From NCBI GenBank assembly GCA_947462335.1, contig OX381718.1, positions 39,896,976 through 39,960,975 on the forward strand: 64,000 nt of DNA, given 5' to 3'. The notes under the pieces are model-generated. The model made no database searches. It was not told the origin of the DNA and saw only the letters and a program-made list of their open reading frames with translations. The first letter of the stretch is position 1, and every line of letters begins with the position of its first letter. Positions 47,135-55,984 of the stretch are shown piece by piece. The stretch is from Harmothoe impar (lineage: Eukaryota > Annelida > Polychaeta > Phyllodocida > Polynoidae). Made by a program: the position numbers and the translations under genes.

Positions 47135-47688
47135 AAATAAGTAGTAAGTTGCCGACATCAGATTACATACGGTTAGGTTCATACCTCAAAGTGAACTTGA
47201 AGGACATGGGATATCTCAGTTGTGAGAGAAGTGTCATAACTCAAGCTAGAGAAATGTTCACTACTTGGTACCAGAAAAGTTGTACTACTAGGTGGAAGGA
47301 ACTAGCAGACGCCTTGGAAGAATCTTACCGTATGGACCTCATCCAATTCTCACGTGAGTACATGGACAAGCATGACATGTGGGATGGCTTAGAGAGTGGA
47401 GACATGGAGTGGAAAGTACAGAAATATTTCTCTCTTTTAGCTGAGCTCTGCCCTAGAGACTGGAAGACTATAGGGATCTACTTAGGGTTGACTTCTCATG
47501 AACTAGCTTTCATCTCTCAACCTGTGCCTTCTGACAGGACTGTCAAGAACCCTGTCTATGAAGTGCTGAGAGCTTGGAAGTACAACGAGACGTCTGAGCC
47601 TATGGCTCTGATTAAAGTGTTGCAAGACGACATGGGTCGCAGCGAGTCGCAATGTATGTTCAAGGGTTGTATGCAGCTGTACCCATAG
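47125..47688 (+). CDS. tandem death-domain protein (187 aa)
   Basis: Two death-fold repeats. The first, about residues 1-75, contains YIRLGSYLKVNLKDMGYLS, then AREMFTTWYQ and WKELADALEES. The second, about 100-180, contains DWKTIGIYLGLTSHELAFIS, then VYEVLRAWKYN and MALIKVLQDD. This is the canonical pattern of death domains as in MyD88-, FADD- and UNC5-type adaptors: W..L...LGL...I/L..I, then V..VL.AW, then A...L..VL. No protease, kinase or TIR domain is attached. A free tandem death-domain protein in a virus-like element would most simply act as a decoy or scaffold in host apoptosis or innate signalling; that is inference. Confidence 0.75.
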   Translation: MLLKISSKLPTSDYIRLGSYLKVNLKDMGYLSCERSVITQAREMFTTWYQKSCTTRWKELADALEESYRMDLIQFSREYMDKHDMWDGLESGDMEWKVQKYFSLLAELCPRDWKTIGIYLGLTSHELAFISQPVPSDRTVKNPVYEVLRAWKYNETSEPMALIKVLQDDMGRSESQCMFKGCMQLYP

Positions 47689-47748
47689 ACATAAAAGTGA
47701 GCTGTGTCACTCCAGTGTTGACCACTCTCGTCTGATCACTGCAGTAAG

Positions 47749-48438
47749 ATGGACGTCTCTAGCACTGTGGAATCTGTTGAATTCGATCCTAGACTACAGT
47801 CACCTTTCACTATGCTAATAGCAGGACCTACATCGTGTGGTAAGAGTGGTCTAGTATTCGAAGTGATAAATAACGTGAAGACTCTCGTCACACCTGAAGT
47901 ACACAATATAACTTACTGCTACAGCCAGTGGCAACCAGAGTTTGAAAAGTTGAAAAGTGCAGGTGTGAAATTCAACGAAGGTCTTCTTACAAGAGATGAA
48001 CTTTTCAACTCTAGTCGAGATACTACTAAACACTCGATGCTCATCATAGACGACTTGTTAGACCCGGAATATGCACCTATAGCTAAAGACCTCTTCATCA
48101 AAGGTTCTCATCATCTGAACATGAATGTAATATTCATTACTCAGAACTTATTCTTTGCTAACAAAGACTTCAGGACTCTCAGTTTAAACAGCCATTATCT
48201 AGTTATTTTCAAGAACCCTCGAGATATGAGTCAGATAAGTTATATATCTAGACAAGCTTTCCCAGCACAACCATCTTTCTTGACTCAAGTATATAACAAA
48301 GAGACTACAGCTAAGCACTCATACATAGTGTTGGACTGTAAGCAGAGCACACCTGACAACTTGCGAGTGAGGAACAGTATAACAACACCTTGGAACAGCG
48401 TAGTATTCATTCCTACTGGGAAAAAGCAGAAGAAATGA
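47749..48438 (+). CDS. FtsK/HerA-type genome-packaging ATPase (229 aa)
   Basis: Walker A is GPTSCGKS (26-33), Walker B MLIIDD (97-102), and VIFITQN near 130 fits the sensor region. This is the A32/HerA-like packaging ATPase found in Polintons and their viral relatives, which drives DNA into capsids. A TATA-like ACATAAAAG lies at about 47,688. Its stop overlaps the next start (ATGA). Confidence 0.92.
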   Translation: MDVSSTVESVEFDPRLQSPFTMLIAGPTSCGKSGLVFEVINNVKTLVTPEVHNITYCYSQWQPEFEKLKSAGVKFNEGLLTRDELFNSSRDTTKHSMLIIDDLLDPEYAPIAKDLFIKGSHHLNMNVIFITQNLFFANKDFRTLSLNSHYLVIFKNPRDMSQISYISRQAFPAQPSFLTQVYNKETTAKHSYIVLDCKQSTPDNLRVRNSITTPWNSVVFIPTGKKQKK

Positions 48439-48845
48439 AGGGTAGTACTAAGAGTAAGCGTGCTGAGAGTCTTAAGCGCCGTCAGAGAAGTGCTTACTAC
48501 CAAAAGTTAGTTTCTTTACGTCGTCATTACTCTCTGTTGAAACATATAGCTAAATGTAGTACTACAGACTGTCAACATTTAGTGAGAGGTCTCAGTGAAG
48601 AAGTGATCAGACTAATGAGTGTCATATGTGTCAATGTAATGAACAAAACCTTGACACCGAACTCAGTTCACGCAGTCAAGAAGTTATCGCCGTACAAGAA
48701 ACAACTGAAGGCTATAACAAAACCTAAGATTACTGTCATAGCTAAGAGACGAATACTACAGCAGAAAGGTGGTTTCATAGGTGCACTGCTAGGTGTAGCA
48801 CTACCTCTTATTACTAGTCTCATAGGATCAGCTGTCAAACGGTAG
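48435..48845 (+). CDS. small basic protein with C-terminal hydrophobic helix (136 aa)
   Basis: Start chosen at 48,435 (ATGA overlap with the ATPase) rather than the longer upstream frame. Strongly basic, with a C-terminal GGFIGALLGVALPLITSLIG helix. Similar Gly/Leu-rich amphipathic tails occur in Polinton and adenovirus-type virion core or membrane-active proteins. The role is inferred from composition and place. Confidence 0.65.
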   Translation: MKGSTKSKRAESLKRRQRSAYYQKLVSLRRHYSLLKHIAKCSTTDCQHLVRGLSEEVIRLMSVICVNVMNKTLTPNSVHAVKKLSPYKKQLKAITKPKITVIAKRRILQQKGGFIGALLGVALPLITSLIGSAVKR

Positions 48846-48847
48846 TC

Positions 48848-49870
48848 ATGTCTTACACACGTATGGCTTTAGTGAGACCTGATTTAGTGGGTAGAAGCGA
48901 CACCCCCATTTCTTCTACTACTAACACTGACCCGCTACCTAGTGCAACACTCGCGTCTTCTGCTCCAGCTGTGCTACCAGACCCTCAAACTCAGTTTTAT
49001 GAGAGTCAACTAGTCAGAGAAAAACTATCCCCACACAGTAGTCTAGTGGAGATATTGAGTCACTTACAGAAAGAAGCAACTAGAGTATTGAATGACTCTC
49101 AGTTGAACACTAGTGAGAGACTCAGTAGATACAACCAGCTCATGACTAAATCTTCTATACTATACAAAAAAGCTAAAATTGTGAGTCGAGCTGCTTCTTC
49201 TATGAACCCTAGAAATATTACTCCACACCGTCGGAGAAAAGATAGAAGAGGAGAAGAAGCAGACGATGAAGCTAGTTCAGGCGAGGATGATGATATGTTT
49301 TCTACTACTAGTCATCAAACTCCAACTCCAAGTTTACTTGGGGATAGTGGAGACGATGAATATGAGTCTCAAGAAGAAGAAGGAGAAGAAGACACAGGAC
49401 CTATAGGTAGACAAGGTGTCATGGTGATGGATACTTTAATTCAAAGGCGTGTACCTAATACTTATCAGAAGACTGCTATGAATCTGTATAGACACTTGGC
49501 AGACTCTGACAAAGGTCGAGGTACTATCAACTGGACTCCTAGTGGTGAACTAGTAGTGCACGGGCGGCGTATAGAAGGGAGTAACATCATTGATCTACTA
49601 GGTGATGCAGCTCGGAAAAATAGTCTAACTAAGAAGCAACCTCTCATAGGACAAAAGCACTTCATCGCAGCTGTTAAAAGGTTGAACCCAGACTTGAAGT
49701 TCGTCAGAAACAAAGAATCTTTCAAGAGTGGTAGTTCTATGACTCTCTCGCCCTTCAGAAGACGTTCATATAGTATAACACCAGGTCGTAAACGTAAAGC
49801 TAATACTTCACAGAGTGGTACTGGTATAACACCTCGTCAACTAGCAAAGTTATGGCGGACAAAGCTTTGA
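48848..49870 (+). CDS. conserved Polinton protein, acidic middle and basic tail (340 aa)
   Basis: Begins 2 bp after the previous stop. N-terminal Pro/Ser-rich region, a helical segment (residues 50-110), an acidic stretch rich in E/D (about 135-185) and then a conserved block with DKGRGTINWTPSGELVVHGR, IEGSNIIDLL and FIAAVKRLNPDLKF. It ends in a basic tail (FRRRSYSITPGRKRK). The conserved block looks like a family I have seen in Polinton-type elements, but I know no function. The stop overlaps the integrase start by 19 bp. Confidence 0.65.
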   Translation: MSYTRMALVRPDLVGRSDTPISSTTNTDPLPSATLASSAPAVLPDPQTQFYESQLVREKLSPHSSLVEILSHLQKEATRVLNDSQLNTSERLSRYNQLMTKSSILYKKAKIVSRAASSMNPRNITPHRRRKDRRGEEADDEASSGEDDDMFSTTSHQTPTPSLLGDSGDDEYESQEEEGEEDTGPIGRQGVMVMDTLIQRRVPNTYQKTAMNLYRHLADSDKGRGTINWTPSGELVVHGRRIEGSNIIDLLGDAARKNSLTKKQPLIGQKHFIAAVKRLNPDLKFVRNKESFKSGSSMTLSPFRRRSYSITPGRKRKANTSQSGTGITPRQLAKLWRTKL

Positions 49871-50934
49871 AGAAAGCTGTAGTCGATCGGTATACTTCAG
49901 TCAGAGAACCTGGAAGTTTCACTAGTGTGAGTAAGTTGCGACACCATCACTTCAAAAAGACTGACTTAAAAAAAATTGCTGAAGCTTTAGAAGATGTAGA
50001 TGCTTACACTAGACACAAACCTTACAAGAGACGGTTCACAAGACACAAGACTCAGACTTGGGGTATAGATAGACAATGGCAGTTAGATCTTATTGACATG
50101 AGAGAGTCTTCACGTGAGAACAAGGGGTACCAGTATATTTTAGCTGGTATAGATGTCTTCTCAAGATATGGCTTTGCTCAACCTGTCAAGAGCAAGAAAG
50201 CTGTAGATGTATTAGAAGCTTACAAAAAAATGACTGAGAGTAGACAACCTGTTAAAATCCAGACTGACAAAGGAAAAGAATTTTTGAACCAAACTTTCAG
50301 AAGTCATTTAAAAGAAACCGGTGTGGAATTGTTCACTGGAGAGAACGATGACGTGAAATGCGCTATAGCTGAACGATTTAACGCTACACTGCAAGGTAAG
50401 CTGTGGCGTTGCTTTGCTTACTTCAACAACTACAAGTGGACAAGTATACTTCAAGATCTAGTCCACTCTTACAATAGTACTGTGCATAAGACACTAGGTG
50501 CAGCTCTAGTAGACATCACAGACAAGAACTCTGATGCTCTGTTCTACAGGTTATATGAACAACCACCAGACAAGAGAACTGTGCCTAAGTTACTTTTGAA
50601 GAAAGGATCTAAAGTGTGCATGCTTGCTAAGAAGCGCGCTTTCAACAGAGGTTACGAACCTAACTGGACTGAAGAAGTATACACCATAGATTCTGTCAAA
50701 CCTAAAGGATACCAACTGAAAGATGAACTAGGAGAAGAGATAAAAGGAACTTTCTACCAGCCTGAAGTTCAAAAGGTCCATGTCCGTCAAGGGAAGCGGT
50801 ACGACATAGAGGAAGTAGTGAAGTACAGAGGCTCAGGTCGTAAGCGTCAAGCATACGTCAAGTGGAAAGGTTACGGAGATAAGTTCAACACGTGGGAACC
50901 TGCTAAGAACGTGAAAAAATGGCATTCACAATGA
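49852..50934 (+). CDS. int: Polinton integrase, retroviral type, with chromodomain (360 aa)
   Basis: rve-type DDE core: D79 in QLDLIDM, D139 in QTDKGKEF and E174 in AERFNATLQ. The D(35)E spacing is intact. The C-terminus is a chromodomain (about 317-356) with VKYRG...AYVKWKGYGDKFNTWEP, which reads methylated histone tails in related transposon integrases and steers insertion. It makes the staggered cut that gives the 6-bp duplication. It overlaps its neighbours at both ends (19 bp and 16 bp). Confidence 0.95.
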   Translation: MADKALKKAVVDRYTSVREPGSFTSVSKLRHHHFKKTDLKKIAEALEDVDAYTRHKPYKRRFTRHKTQTWGIDRQWQLDLIDMRESSRENKGYQYILAGIDVFSRYGFAQPVKSKKAVDVLEAYKKMTESRQPVKIQTDKGKEFLNQTFRSHLKETGVELFTGENDDVKCAIAERFNATLQGKLWRCFAYFNNYKWTSILQDLVHSYNSTVHKTLGAALVDITDKNSDALFYRLYEQPPDKRTVPKLLLKKGSKVCMLAKKRAFNRGYEPNWTEEVYTIDSVKPKGYQLKDELGEEIKGTFYQPEVQKVHVRQGKRYDIEEVVKYRGSGRKRQAYVKWKGYGDKFNTWEPAKNVKKWHSQ

Positions 50935-52268
50935 CACTACCTAGCAACTCGTCTATGAAAATTTTCCCAGACAACACTCTGACAACTTACAACACATTGT
51001 TACCTGAGTATGTATCTTCTAGTACTCCAATGGAGTGTGCTCTGCAAGAAATAACGTGTCCTACTAGTTGGTACAACGTAGAATGTGAGACATTGTTGTT
51101 CATAGAAGGTGAAACAGACTCAACTATACCCAAGAGCGTCATGAGTGCTAAAAGACTACAAGAAGCACTACATAAGCGAAGCTCAGACTTTTTTCCTTAC
51201 ACAGCGAACGATCCTGTGTTGAATAGGAAAAGTTCAAGTATACATGACAGCGTAGCTAAGAAGTGTCTACAGCGAGGTGTAGAGATCAAACGCTCTAAAC
51301 AAGTACCAGTACGACAACCTACAGCGAGACTTAGTGTAGAATCAGACCCAAGCTCTGGAGAAGTAGCGCGACCTGCGCCGCCACCTAGTGTCGAATCGGA
51401 CAGCGAAACCGAAACTGAACCAGACCCTTTAGCAGAAGTGCCGCCATCTGGTGCAGACAGTATCACTTACAGAATAGTACGCGGTTTGAACCCCGAGAAC
51501 CGTGCGAGTGCAGCAGTCTCAGCTGTGAGAGATTCACTCAACTTAAATTACACAGAAAAAGCAGCATTCATAAACGGGCTTACTACTAGAGAGTCAGAAG
51601 TTTTGACTGAGGAAGAACTCAGAGTAGTGAAAATAGAATTAAAGTTGAAGTATTTAGATAAACTAGTCAACACTTTTCAATTCCCAGCAGTCCGGACGTA
51701 TACAGCTTTCTCTCTGCAAGGTGTATATCTACAAGACAACTCTGACTTCATAAATTATCTGAACAAGTGTATAAACAGGAAACACCCTAGTATAGTCAAG
51801 AAACTGAGGACACACCACAAGAACAATAAATCTAACGTGTTCACATACAACAGGTATACAATGAAGTGTATTGTAGCTCTACCTCCTGATGTTGTGATAC
51901 AACTACCAGTAAACTTGGGTGTGCAGTTAGCGTTCGGAGGTGGTGTCTTCTTGATGAATAAGACTGAAAGTCAAGCTGTAGTAGACTTGAAGTTCAGAGC
52001 TCAGACTGTCTATGTATACTCTGATATAGTGAAACATAACATCGTTGGAGACAAGAGAGCACCTCTGTTGAGAGTTGTAAACATTAATCCACTGCTAGGT
52101 GACACACAGACTGTCACTTTCCAACCTTTGATGTACCAACCTGTGAGTAAGAGCAGCTTCAGACAGATCGCGATCTACTTAAGAGACAGCACAGGTCGTC
52201 CTATACCATTTGAACGTGGAGCAGTGACTGTAGTACTAGCTTTTAAGCCTATAAGCAACCACATATAG
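50919..52268 (+). CDS. minor capsid (penton-like) protein (449 aa)
   Basis: The N-terminus (NSSMKIFPDNTLTTYNTLLP, then MECALQEITCPTSWYNVE) has the 'N-T-L-T ... W/V-A-L-x-E-I ... P-x-x-W-Y-N' pattern of Polinton penton/minor capsid proteins. An acidic Ser/Pro linker (about 140-185) separates it from a C-terminal part rich in strands (VVIQLPVNLGVQLAFGGGVF, YVYSDIVKHNIVGDKRAPLL). It sits next to the major capsid gene, as usual. Family call by pattern. Confidence 0.75.
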   Translation: MAFTMTLPSNSSMKIFPDNTLTTYNTLLPEYVSSSTPMECALQEITCPTSWYNVECETLLFIEGETDSTIPKSVMSAKRLQEALHKRSSDFFPYTANDPVLNRKSSSIHDSVAKKCLQRGVEIKRSKQVPVRQPTARLSVESDPSSGEVARPAPPPSVESDSETETEPDPLAEVPPSGADSITYRIVRGLNPENRASAAVSAVRDSLNLNYTEKAAFINGLTTRESEVLTEEELRVVKIELKLKYLDKLVNTFQFPAVRTYTAFSLQGVYLQDNSDFINYLNKCINRKHPSIVKKLRTHHKNNKSNVFTYNRYTMKCIVALPPDVVIQLPVNLGVQLAFGGGVFLMNKTESQAVVDLKFRAQTVYVYSDIVKHNIVGDKRAPLLRVVNINPLLGDTQTVTFQPLMYQPVSKSSFRQIAIYLRDSTGRPIPFERGAVTVVLAFKPISNHI

Positions 52269-52275
52269 TAACAGT

Positions 52276-52767
52276 ATGCTTCAGCGCTTTGGCCCACCTC
52301 CATACTTGGCCCCTAGAGGGGAGTATGGTGCTTACTATGCTAAATCTCAGTTTGGTCACGGTGTTCTACCAGCTTTCGGTGGAGTAGCTAGGCAACGTGG
52401 TCATGGTATTGGATCTATCATATCAGGATTACTGCGAGGAGCTGTCCCCCTTTTGAGCACTATTGGTCGTAAAGTTGCTAAGACAGCTGGCACAGCACTA
52501 CTCTCTACAGGTGCAGGAGTACTTTCAGATGTCATGGCTGGAAAACCACTCAAGAAGAGTGTAAACAAACATGTCAGAGGTCAAAGCCAAGCTCTATTGA
52601 AGAGAGCTCATTCTTCAGCTCAGAACTACATAAACAGAGTGTCTCAACCTACTCCAGCCAAACGCCGTGCGACAGTCCGACGTGCAGGACGTACTAAGCA
52701 GCAGACAGGCAAAGGGCGCAAGAAGAAGAAGCAGAGTCGTGCTAGCAATAAAGCACTACTGTTCTAA
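52276..52767 (+). CDS. pVI/pX-like basic virion protein (163 aa)
   Basis: GHGIGSIISGLLRGAVPLLS begins an amphipathic Gly-rich segment (about 46-85), followed by a Lys/Arg-rich tail with TGKGRKKKKQSR. Such proteins precede the major capsid gene in Polintons and are likened to adenoviral internal proteins that bind DNA or disrupt membranes. Seven bp after the penton stop and 2 bp before the capsid start. Confidence 0.75.
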   Translation: MLQRFGPPPYLAPRGEYGAYYAKSQFGHGVLPAFGGVARQRGHGIGSIISGLLRGAVPLLSTIGRKVAKTAGTALLSTGAGVLSDVMAGKPLKKSVNKHVRGQSQALLKRAHSSAQNYINRVSQPTPAKRRATVRRAGRTKQQTGKGRKKKKQSRASNKALLF

Positions 52768-52769
52768 TC

Positions 52770-54083
52770 ATGAGTCTGTTACATCCTCATGGCCAGACAT
52801 GTGCTGTAGGAGAGTTAGATCTCCATGCAGTAGGAGTGACTCAAAAAGACATTCTGAAAAGTCAGACAGTCACTAAGACAACTAACAATGCTTTGACTGA
52901 CTACACTGACTCTTTCGACTTTACTTTTGAGCCAACTACTCTGTACACAGATTTGAGTGAAGCAGAGTTGTACTTGGAAATAGAAGTTGTAGATGCTGCT
53001 GGGACACCTCTAGCAGTAGGTGACGAAGCTGCACCTGTGAACAACATAGGCCACTCCCTCTTCTCTTCTGTTCAACTGTTGATCAACGGAGAGAAAGTGA
53101 CAGGGAACAATGAAGACTATGCACTGAAATCGACATTGTTAGACTTAGTAGGAACTGAAGTGAACGACAAGACTACTCGGTTGAAGGGTCTACAGAAGTG
53201 GATGATGGACACAGCTGGCCACATGGAAGGACGAGTTGCTGCTAACACTGGTTTCGTTGCTCGCCGGAAAGAGTTCAGTGCAAGACGGACTCACGGAGTC
53301 ATCATCAGACCCCACATCGACCTCCTCAAGCAGTGCAAGCTCTTCCCTTCACATTGTGAGTTCAAGTTCATATATGAACGTAGCTCTCCAGCTTTCTACA
53401 TGATGCAAGCTGCAGACTTGGACTTCAAAGTGAAGATCACTAAAGCTGAGATGAGCGTGCGCCAAGTGACTGTGAGAGACGAAGTAGCTGAAGTCCACAA
53501 TAAAACAGTGATGAACCCTCAGTTCGGGCCATTCAACTACACTCTGACGAGGTGTAGAGTCACTAAACACACTCTAGACGGAGGGTCACAAGAGTACAGT
53601 TGGACTCAACCCGACACAAGCCAGATCCCGACCCGTGTCCTACTAGCTTTAGTCAAAGAGACTGCAGCGTCAGGCACTAAAAGCGAGAACCCGTTCAACT
53701 TCCAGAACTACTCAGTGAGAGAAGTAGGTCTGAAGTATGATGACCATAAATATGAAGTGAAGACTGACTTTGCTGCAGGGAACTGTGTGAAAGCTTACAG
53801 GAACTTGTTCAGAGAGACAGGTCTACTAGCTGTAGGTCAAGATTGTGGTCTCACTTTAGAACAGTTCCAATCAGGGTACACAGTCTTCGCTTTCGACCTG
53901 ACTCCAGACAGGACTCCTGAATGCCCACGCATCAACTTAGTGAAGCAAGGGAAGTTGACTGTGTCTCTGAGGTTCAACGCCCCTACAAATCACGCCATCT
54001 CAGCTGTCATCTGTGCTTTCTACGACAACAACATCCAACTCACAGCTGACAGACTACCAGTCACAGACTACCACATGGCCTGA
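52770..54083 (+). CDS. major capsid protein, double jelly-roll (437 aa)
   Basis: The N-terminal jelly roll shows FDFTFEPTTLYTDLSEAELY, NNIGHSLFSSVQLLINGEKV and a DLV/LKGLQKWM helix region. These are standard landmarks of Polinton and adintovirus major capsids. The C-terminal half ends with strands LTVSLRFNAPTNHAISAVIC. The length fits the family. It forms the pseudo-hexagonal capsomers of the inferred virion. Confidence 0.92.
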   Translation: MSLLHPHGQTCAVGELDLHAVGVTQKDILKSQTVTKTTNNALTDYTDSFDFTFEPTTLYTDLSEAELYLEIEVVDAAGTPLAVGDEAAPVNNIGHSLFSSVQLLINGEKVTGNNEDYALKSTLLDLVGTEVNDKTTRLKGLQKWMMDTAGHMEGRVAANTGFVARRKEFSARRTHGVIIRPHIDLLKQCKLFPSHCEFKFIYERSSPAFYMMQAADLDFKVKITKAEMSVRQVTVRDEVAEVHNKTVMNPQFGPFNYTLTRCRVTKHTLDGGSQEYSWTQPDTSQIPTRVLLALVKETAASGTKSENPFNFQNYSVREVGLKYDDHKYEVKTDFAAGNCVKAYRNLFRETGLLAVGQDCGLTLEQFQSGYTVFAFDLTPDRTPECPRINLVKQGKLTVSLRFNAPTNHAISAVICAFYDNNIQLTADRLPVTDYHMA

Positions 54084-54087
54084 GAAG

Positions 54088-54537
54088 ATGAAGACTTCAC
54101 AACTGAACACTGTTCTTAGCCAACACCCTCACACTCGACGATACTTCCTAGGTACTTTCCCTAGTGATGAGTGCCCTGCTGAAGCAACACCTCTGACTTG
54201 CTTTGTCAGTAACACACACCCCCACACACAACCTGGACAACATTGGATAGCTTTCTATGTTCAGAGTGATGGAGTAGTGTACTATTTCGATCCTTATGGT
54301 TTACCCCCTATGAGTGTATATCACAGAGCGTTCTTGAAGAAATCGTCAGACAAGCGTGGGACGTTCAACAAGCAACAACTACAAAGTTTATACACTAAGA
54401 CTTGTGGAGCTCATTGCATCAACTTCTTGATAGAAACATGTCGAACCCAAGACCCTCAACACACTCTACACAACCTTCTCCAACTGCCAACCAACCTGAC
54501 CGATCGCATGGTAGAGCCATACATGAGTCTATACTAA
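54088..54537 (+). CDS. adenain-like maturation cysteine protease (149 aa)
   Basis: Start chosen at ATG 54,088, four bp after the capsid stop, not the longer frame inside the capsid gene. Catalytic residues visible: H52 in GQHWIAFYV, D68 in YYFDPYG, a Gln-rich stretch before the nucleophile, and C110 in CGAHCINFL. It cleaves virion precursors in adenoviruses and relatives. Intact and slightly shorter than adenoviral proteases. Confidence 0.92.
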   Translation: MKTSQLNTVLSQHPHTRRYFLGTFPSDECPAEATPLTCFVSNTHPHTQPGQHWIAFYVQSDGVVYYFDPYGLPPMSVYHRAFLKKSSDKRGTFNKQQLQSLYTKTCGAHCINFLIETCRTQDPQHTLHNLLQLPTNLTDRMVEPYMSLY

Positions 54538-54785
54538 AGTCTCTAGAGCAAGAAGCTGCAAGTACTAAACACAACTTACTTGCAGACAGCACTCAGAGAG
54601 AATTAGACGTGATCGACGGGTTGAAGAGTAACGCTGATGTCATGGATAAAATAATTGATATGATCAGTCAGCTCATGTACAGAGTGAGGCAACTAGAAGA
54701 AGTTCAAGACAAGGCAGAAGTGGAGAAAACTAAAACTGGAGGAGGGTGTGGGTTGAACTGTGCCAATAACGCATTCACTTTGTAA
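54438..54785 (+). CDS. small coiled-coil protein overlapping the protease gene (115 aa)
   Basis: Starts at 54,438 inside the protease frame (100-bp overlap). Pro/Ser-rich head, then a heptad-like helix (LEQEAASTKHNLLADSTQRE and VMDKIIDMISQLMYRVRQLE) and a Cys-Gly tail (GGGCGLNCANN). Unrecognised. A trimeric fibre or cement-type role is possible but unsupported. Followed by AATAAA near 54,812. Confidence 0.6.
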   Translation: MSNPRPSTHSTQPSPTANQPDRSHGRAIHESILKSLEQEAASTKHNLLADSTQRELDVIDGLKSNADVMDKIIDMISQLMYRVRQLEEVQDKAEVEKTKTGGGCGLNCANNAFTL

Positions 54786-54809
54786 CTGCTTTGCTTTTTG
54801 CTTTGTGTG

Positions 54810-54818
54810 AAATAAAAA
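54810..54818 (+). terminator. polyadenylation signal of the rightward genes
   Basis: GAAATAAAAAAG about 25 bp after the last stop codon, just before the right terminal repeat. Confidence 0.55.
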
Positions 54819-54899
54819 AGAATGAAAAAAACAAATTGTGTCGTGTATCTGTGTATATACCAACGGTATTTATTGAATACTAAAGTTAGTATTCCATCT

Positions 54900-55180
54900 G
54901 CATGTGACGGTATTACTGAAATGTCATTGTTGACATTTGAAAGCCACGTGGTGTATAGCACGTGTACCTTGTATTTACAAAGTTAGTAGGTCATATTGAC
55001 ATATATTAGCCAATCAGAAGCTTGTAAAGTATGTCATGACCTCTAATCTAGGTCAGTGACGTCACTTCCTGTCATATAGAGGCTTCTGATTGGCTCTTAA
55101 AGGTCACTTCCGTTCTGCAAGTGTCAACTGACCTACTTGCTACCGTTTCTTACGCGCTGAATATGCTCCTATATACTACT
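54900..55180. repeat. Polinton right terminal inverted repeat
   Basis: About 281 bp, inverse of 35,863-36,167. Keeps the TGACGTCA, CGGAAGTGAC (as its complement), AGGAAGTGAC, CCAATCAGAAGCTT and CACGTG motifs although flanking bases have diverged. Confidence 0.92.
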
Positions 55181-55186
55181 AATAGC
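55181..55186. repeat. Polinton target-site duplication AATAGC, right
   Basis: Exact repeat of 35,857-35,862, directly after the terminal CT. Confidence 0.9.
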
Positions 55187-55980
55187 ACTCCCCTGCTACA
55201 GTGTAAGTGGTGGGGATCCAGGTGCAGTGGAGGGTGACTTACATAGGGAATGTACTACTTCTCAGCAAAGGTAGATCCACATATGTATAAATCCGGTGGC
55301 TATTTCTTTTTCTATCACTTTGGGATTCAGGCAGTATATAGTTAACATATATGGGGTTTTAATGTATAATACATACCTACACATTTAGGCTCCCCTATTT
55401 GAAAGGTGATTCTATGGTTTTTGGAACATTTTGTCCTGTAGAACTAGGTCTAGCAGTCCGATTAAAATGTAGGATATCTCTAAATGTAAGTCTATATTAT
55501 GACATTACAATGTGATCATTTCTAAATTGACTTCCCTTGTAGTCTCTACCGGAAATCCATTCTACTGCAGAGTGTTTCTAGAGAGTTATCAATTACTACT
55601 GCCATTATGTGGGCCTGCACAGGCAGCACACACTCCCTAGTTCCGATTTACTCCTTCATATAAAAGTAATAGCAAAAATGCACAAATCCTTGCAGAAATT
55701 ACACATTATGCAGATTGCAACCATGGCTTTCCATTGGTATACACAGCTTTGTTTTTATTTGAGTTAATTAGACATAAAATAGCGATTACTGTGAAGTGAA
55801 TGGCTAATAGCTGAATGTCTGCGGTGGCAGGGCGGCCTGCAAGGCCTATATACTAGTACCAGCGCCTTCGGCGTAGGAGAGTGGAAGCATTACAGGTGAG
55901 AGGGATGCCCTTATATGCATAGGAACATGCAGGCGCACCCCCGCCAACAGACTGATTGATACGAGGGCTTGACAGTATAG
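55187..55980. other. intergenic, no feature recognised
   Basis: Short frames only; no recognisable repeat or gene. Confidence 0.4.
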
Positions 55981-55984
55981 AACA

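Larger units (their letters stand above)
35863..55180. mobile_element. complete Polinton/Maverick (adintovirus-like) element, 19.3 kb
   Basis: Exact ends: AGTAGTATATAGGAGCAT at the left and its inverse at the right, with AG...CT termini and 6-bp target duplications. It carries the full Polinton core set: protein-primed DNA polymerase B, retroviral-type integrase, packaging ATPase, adenain-like protease, double-jelly-roll major capsid and minor capsid. All of these frames are open. Three genes face left and about thirteen face right from a divergent non-coding centre (43,680-45,169). Accessory genes include death-fold, DUF5662-like and SIM-containing proteins. A virion-forming lifestyle is inferred for such elements, not shown here. 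Confidence 0.95.

Noticed and set aside
47851..48101. Antisense frames opposite the packaging ATPase
   Set aside because: Shadows of the ATPase gene, which carries clear Walker motifs.
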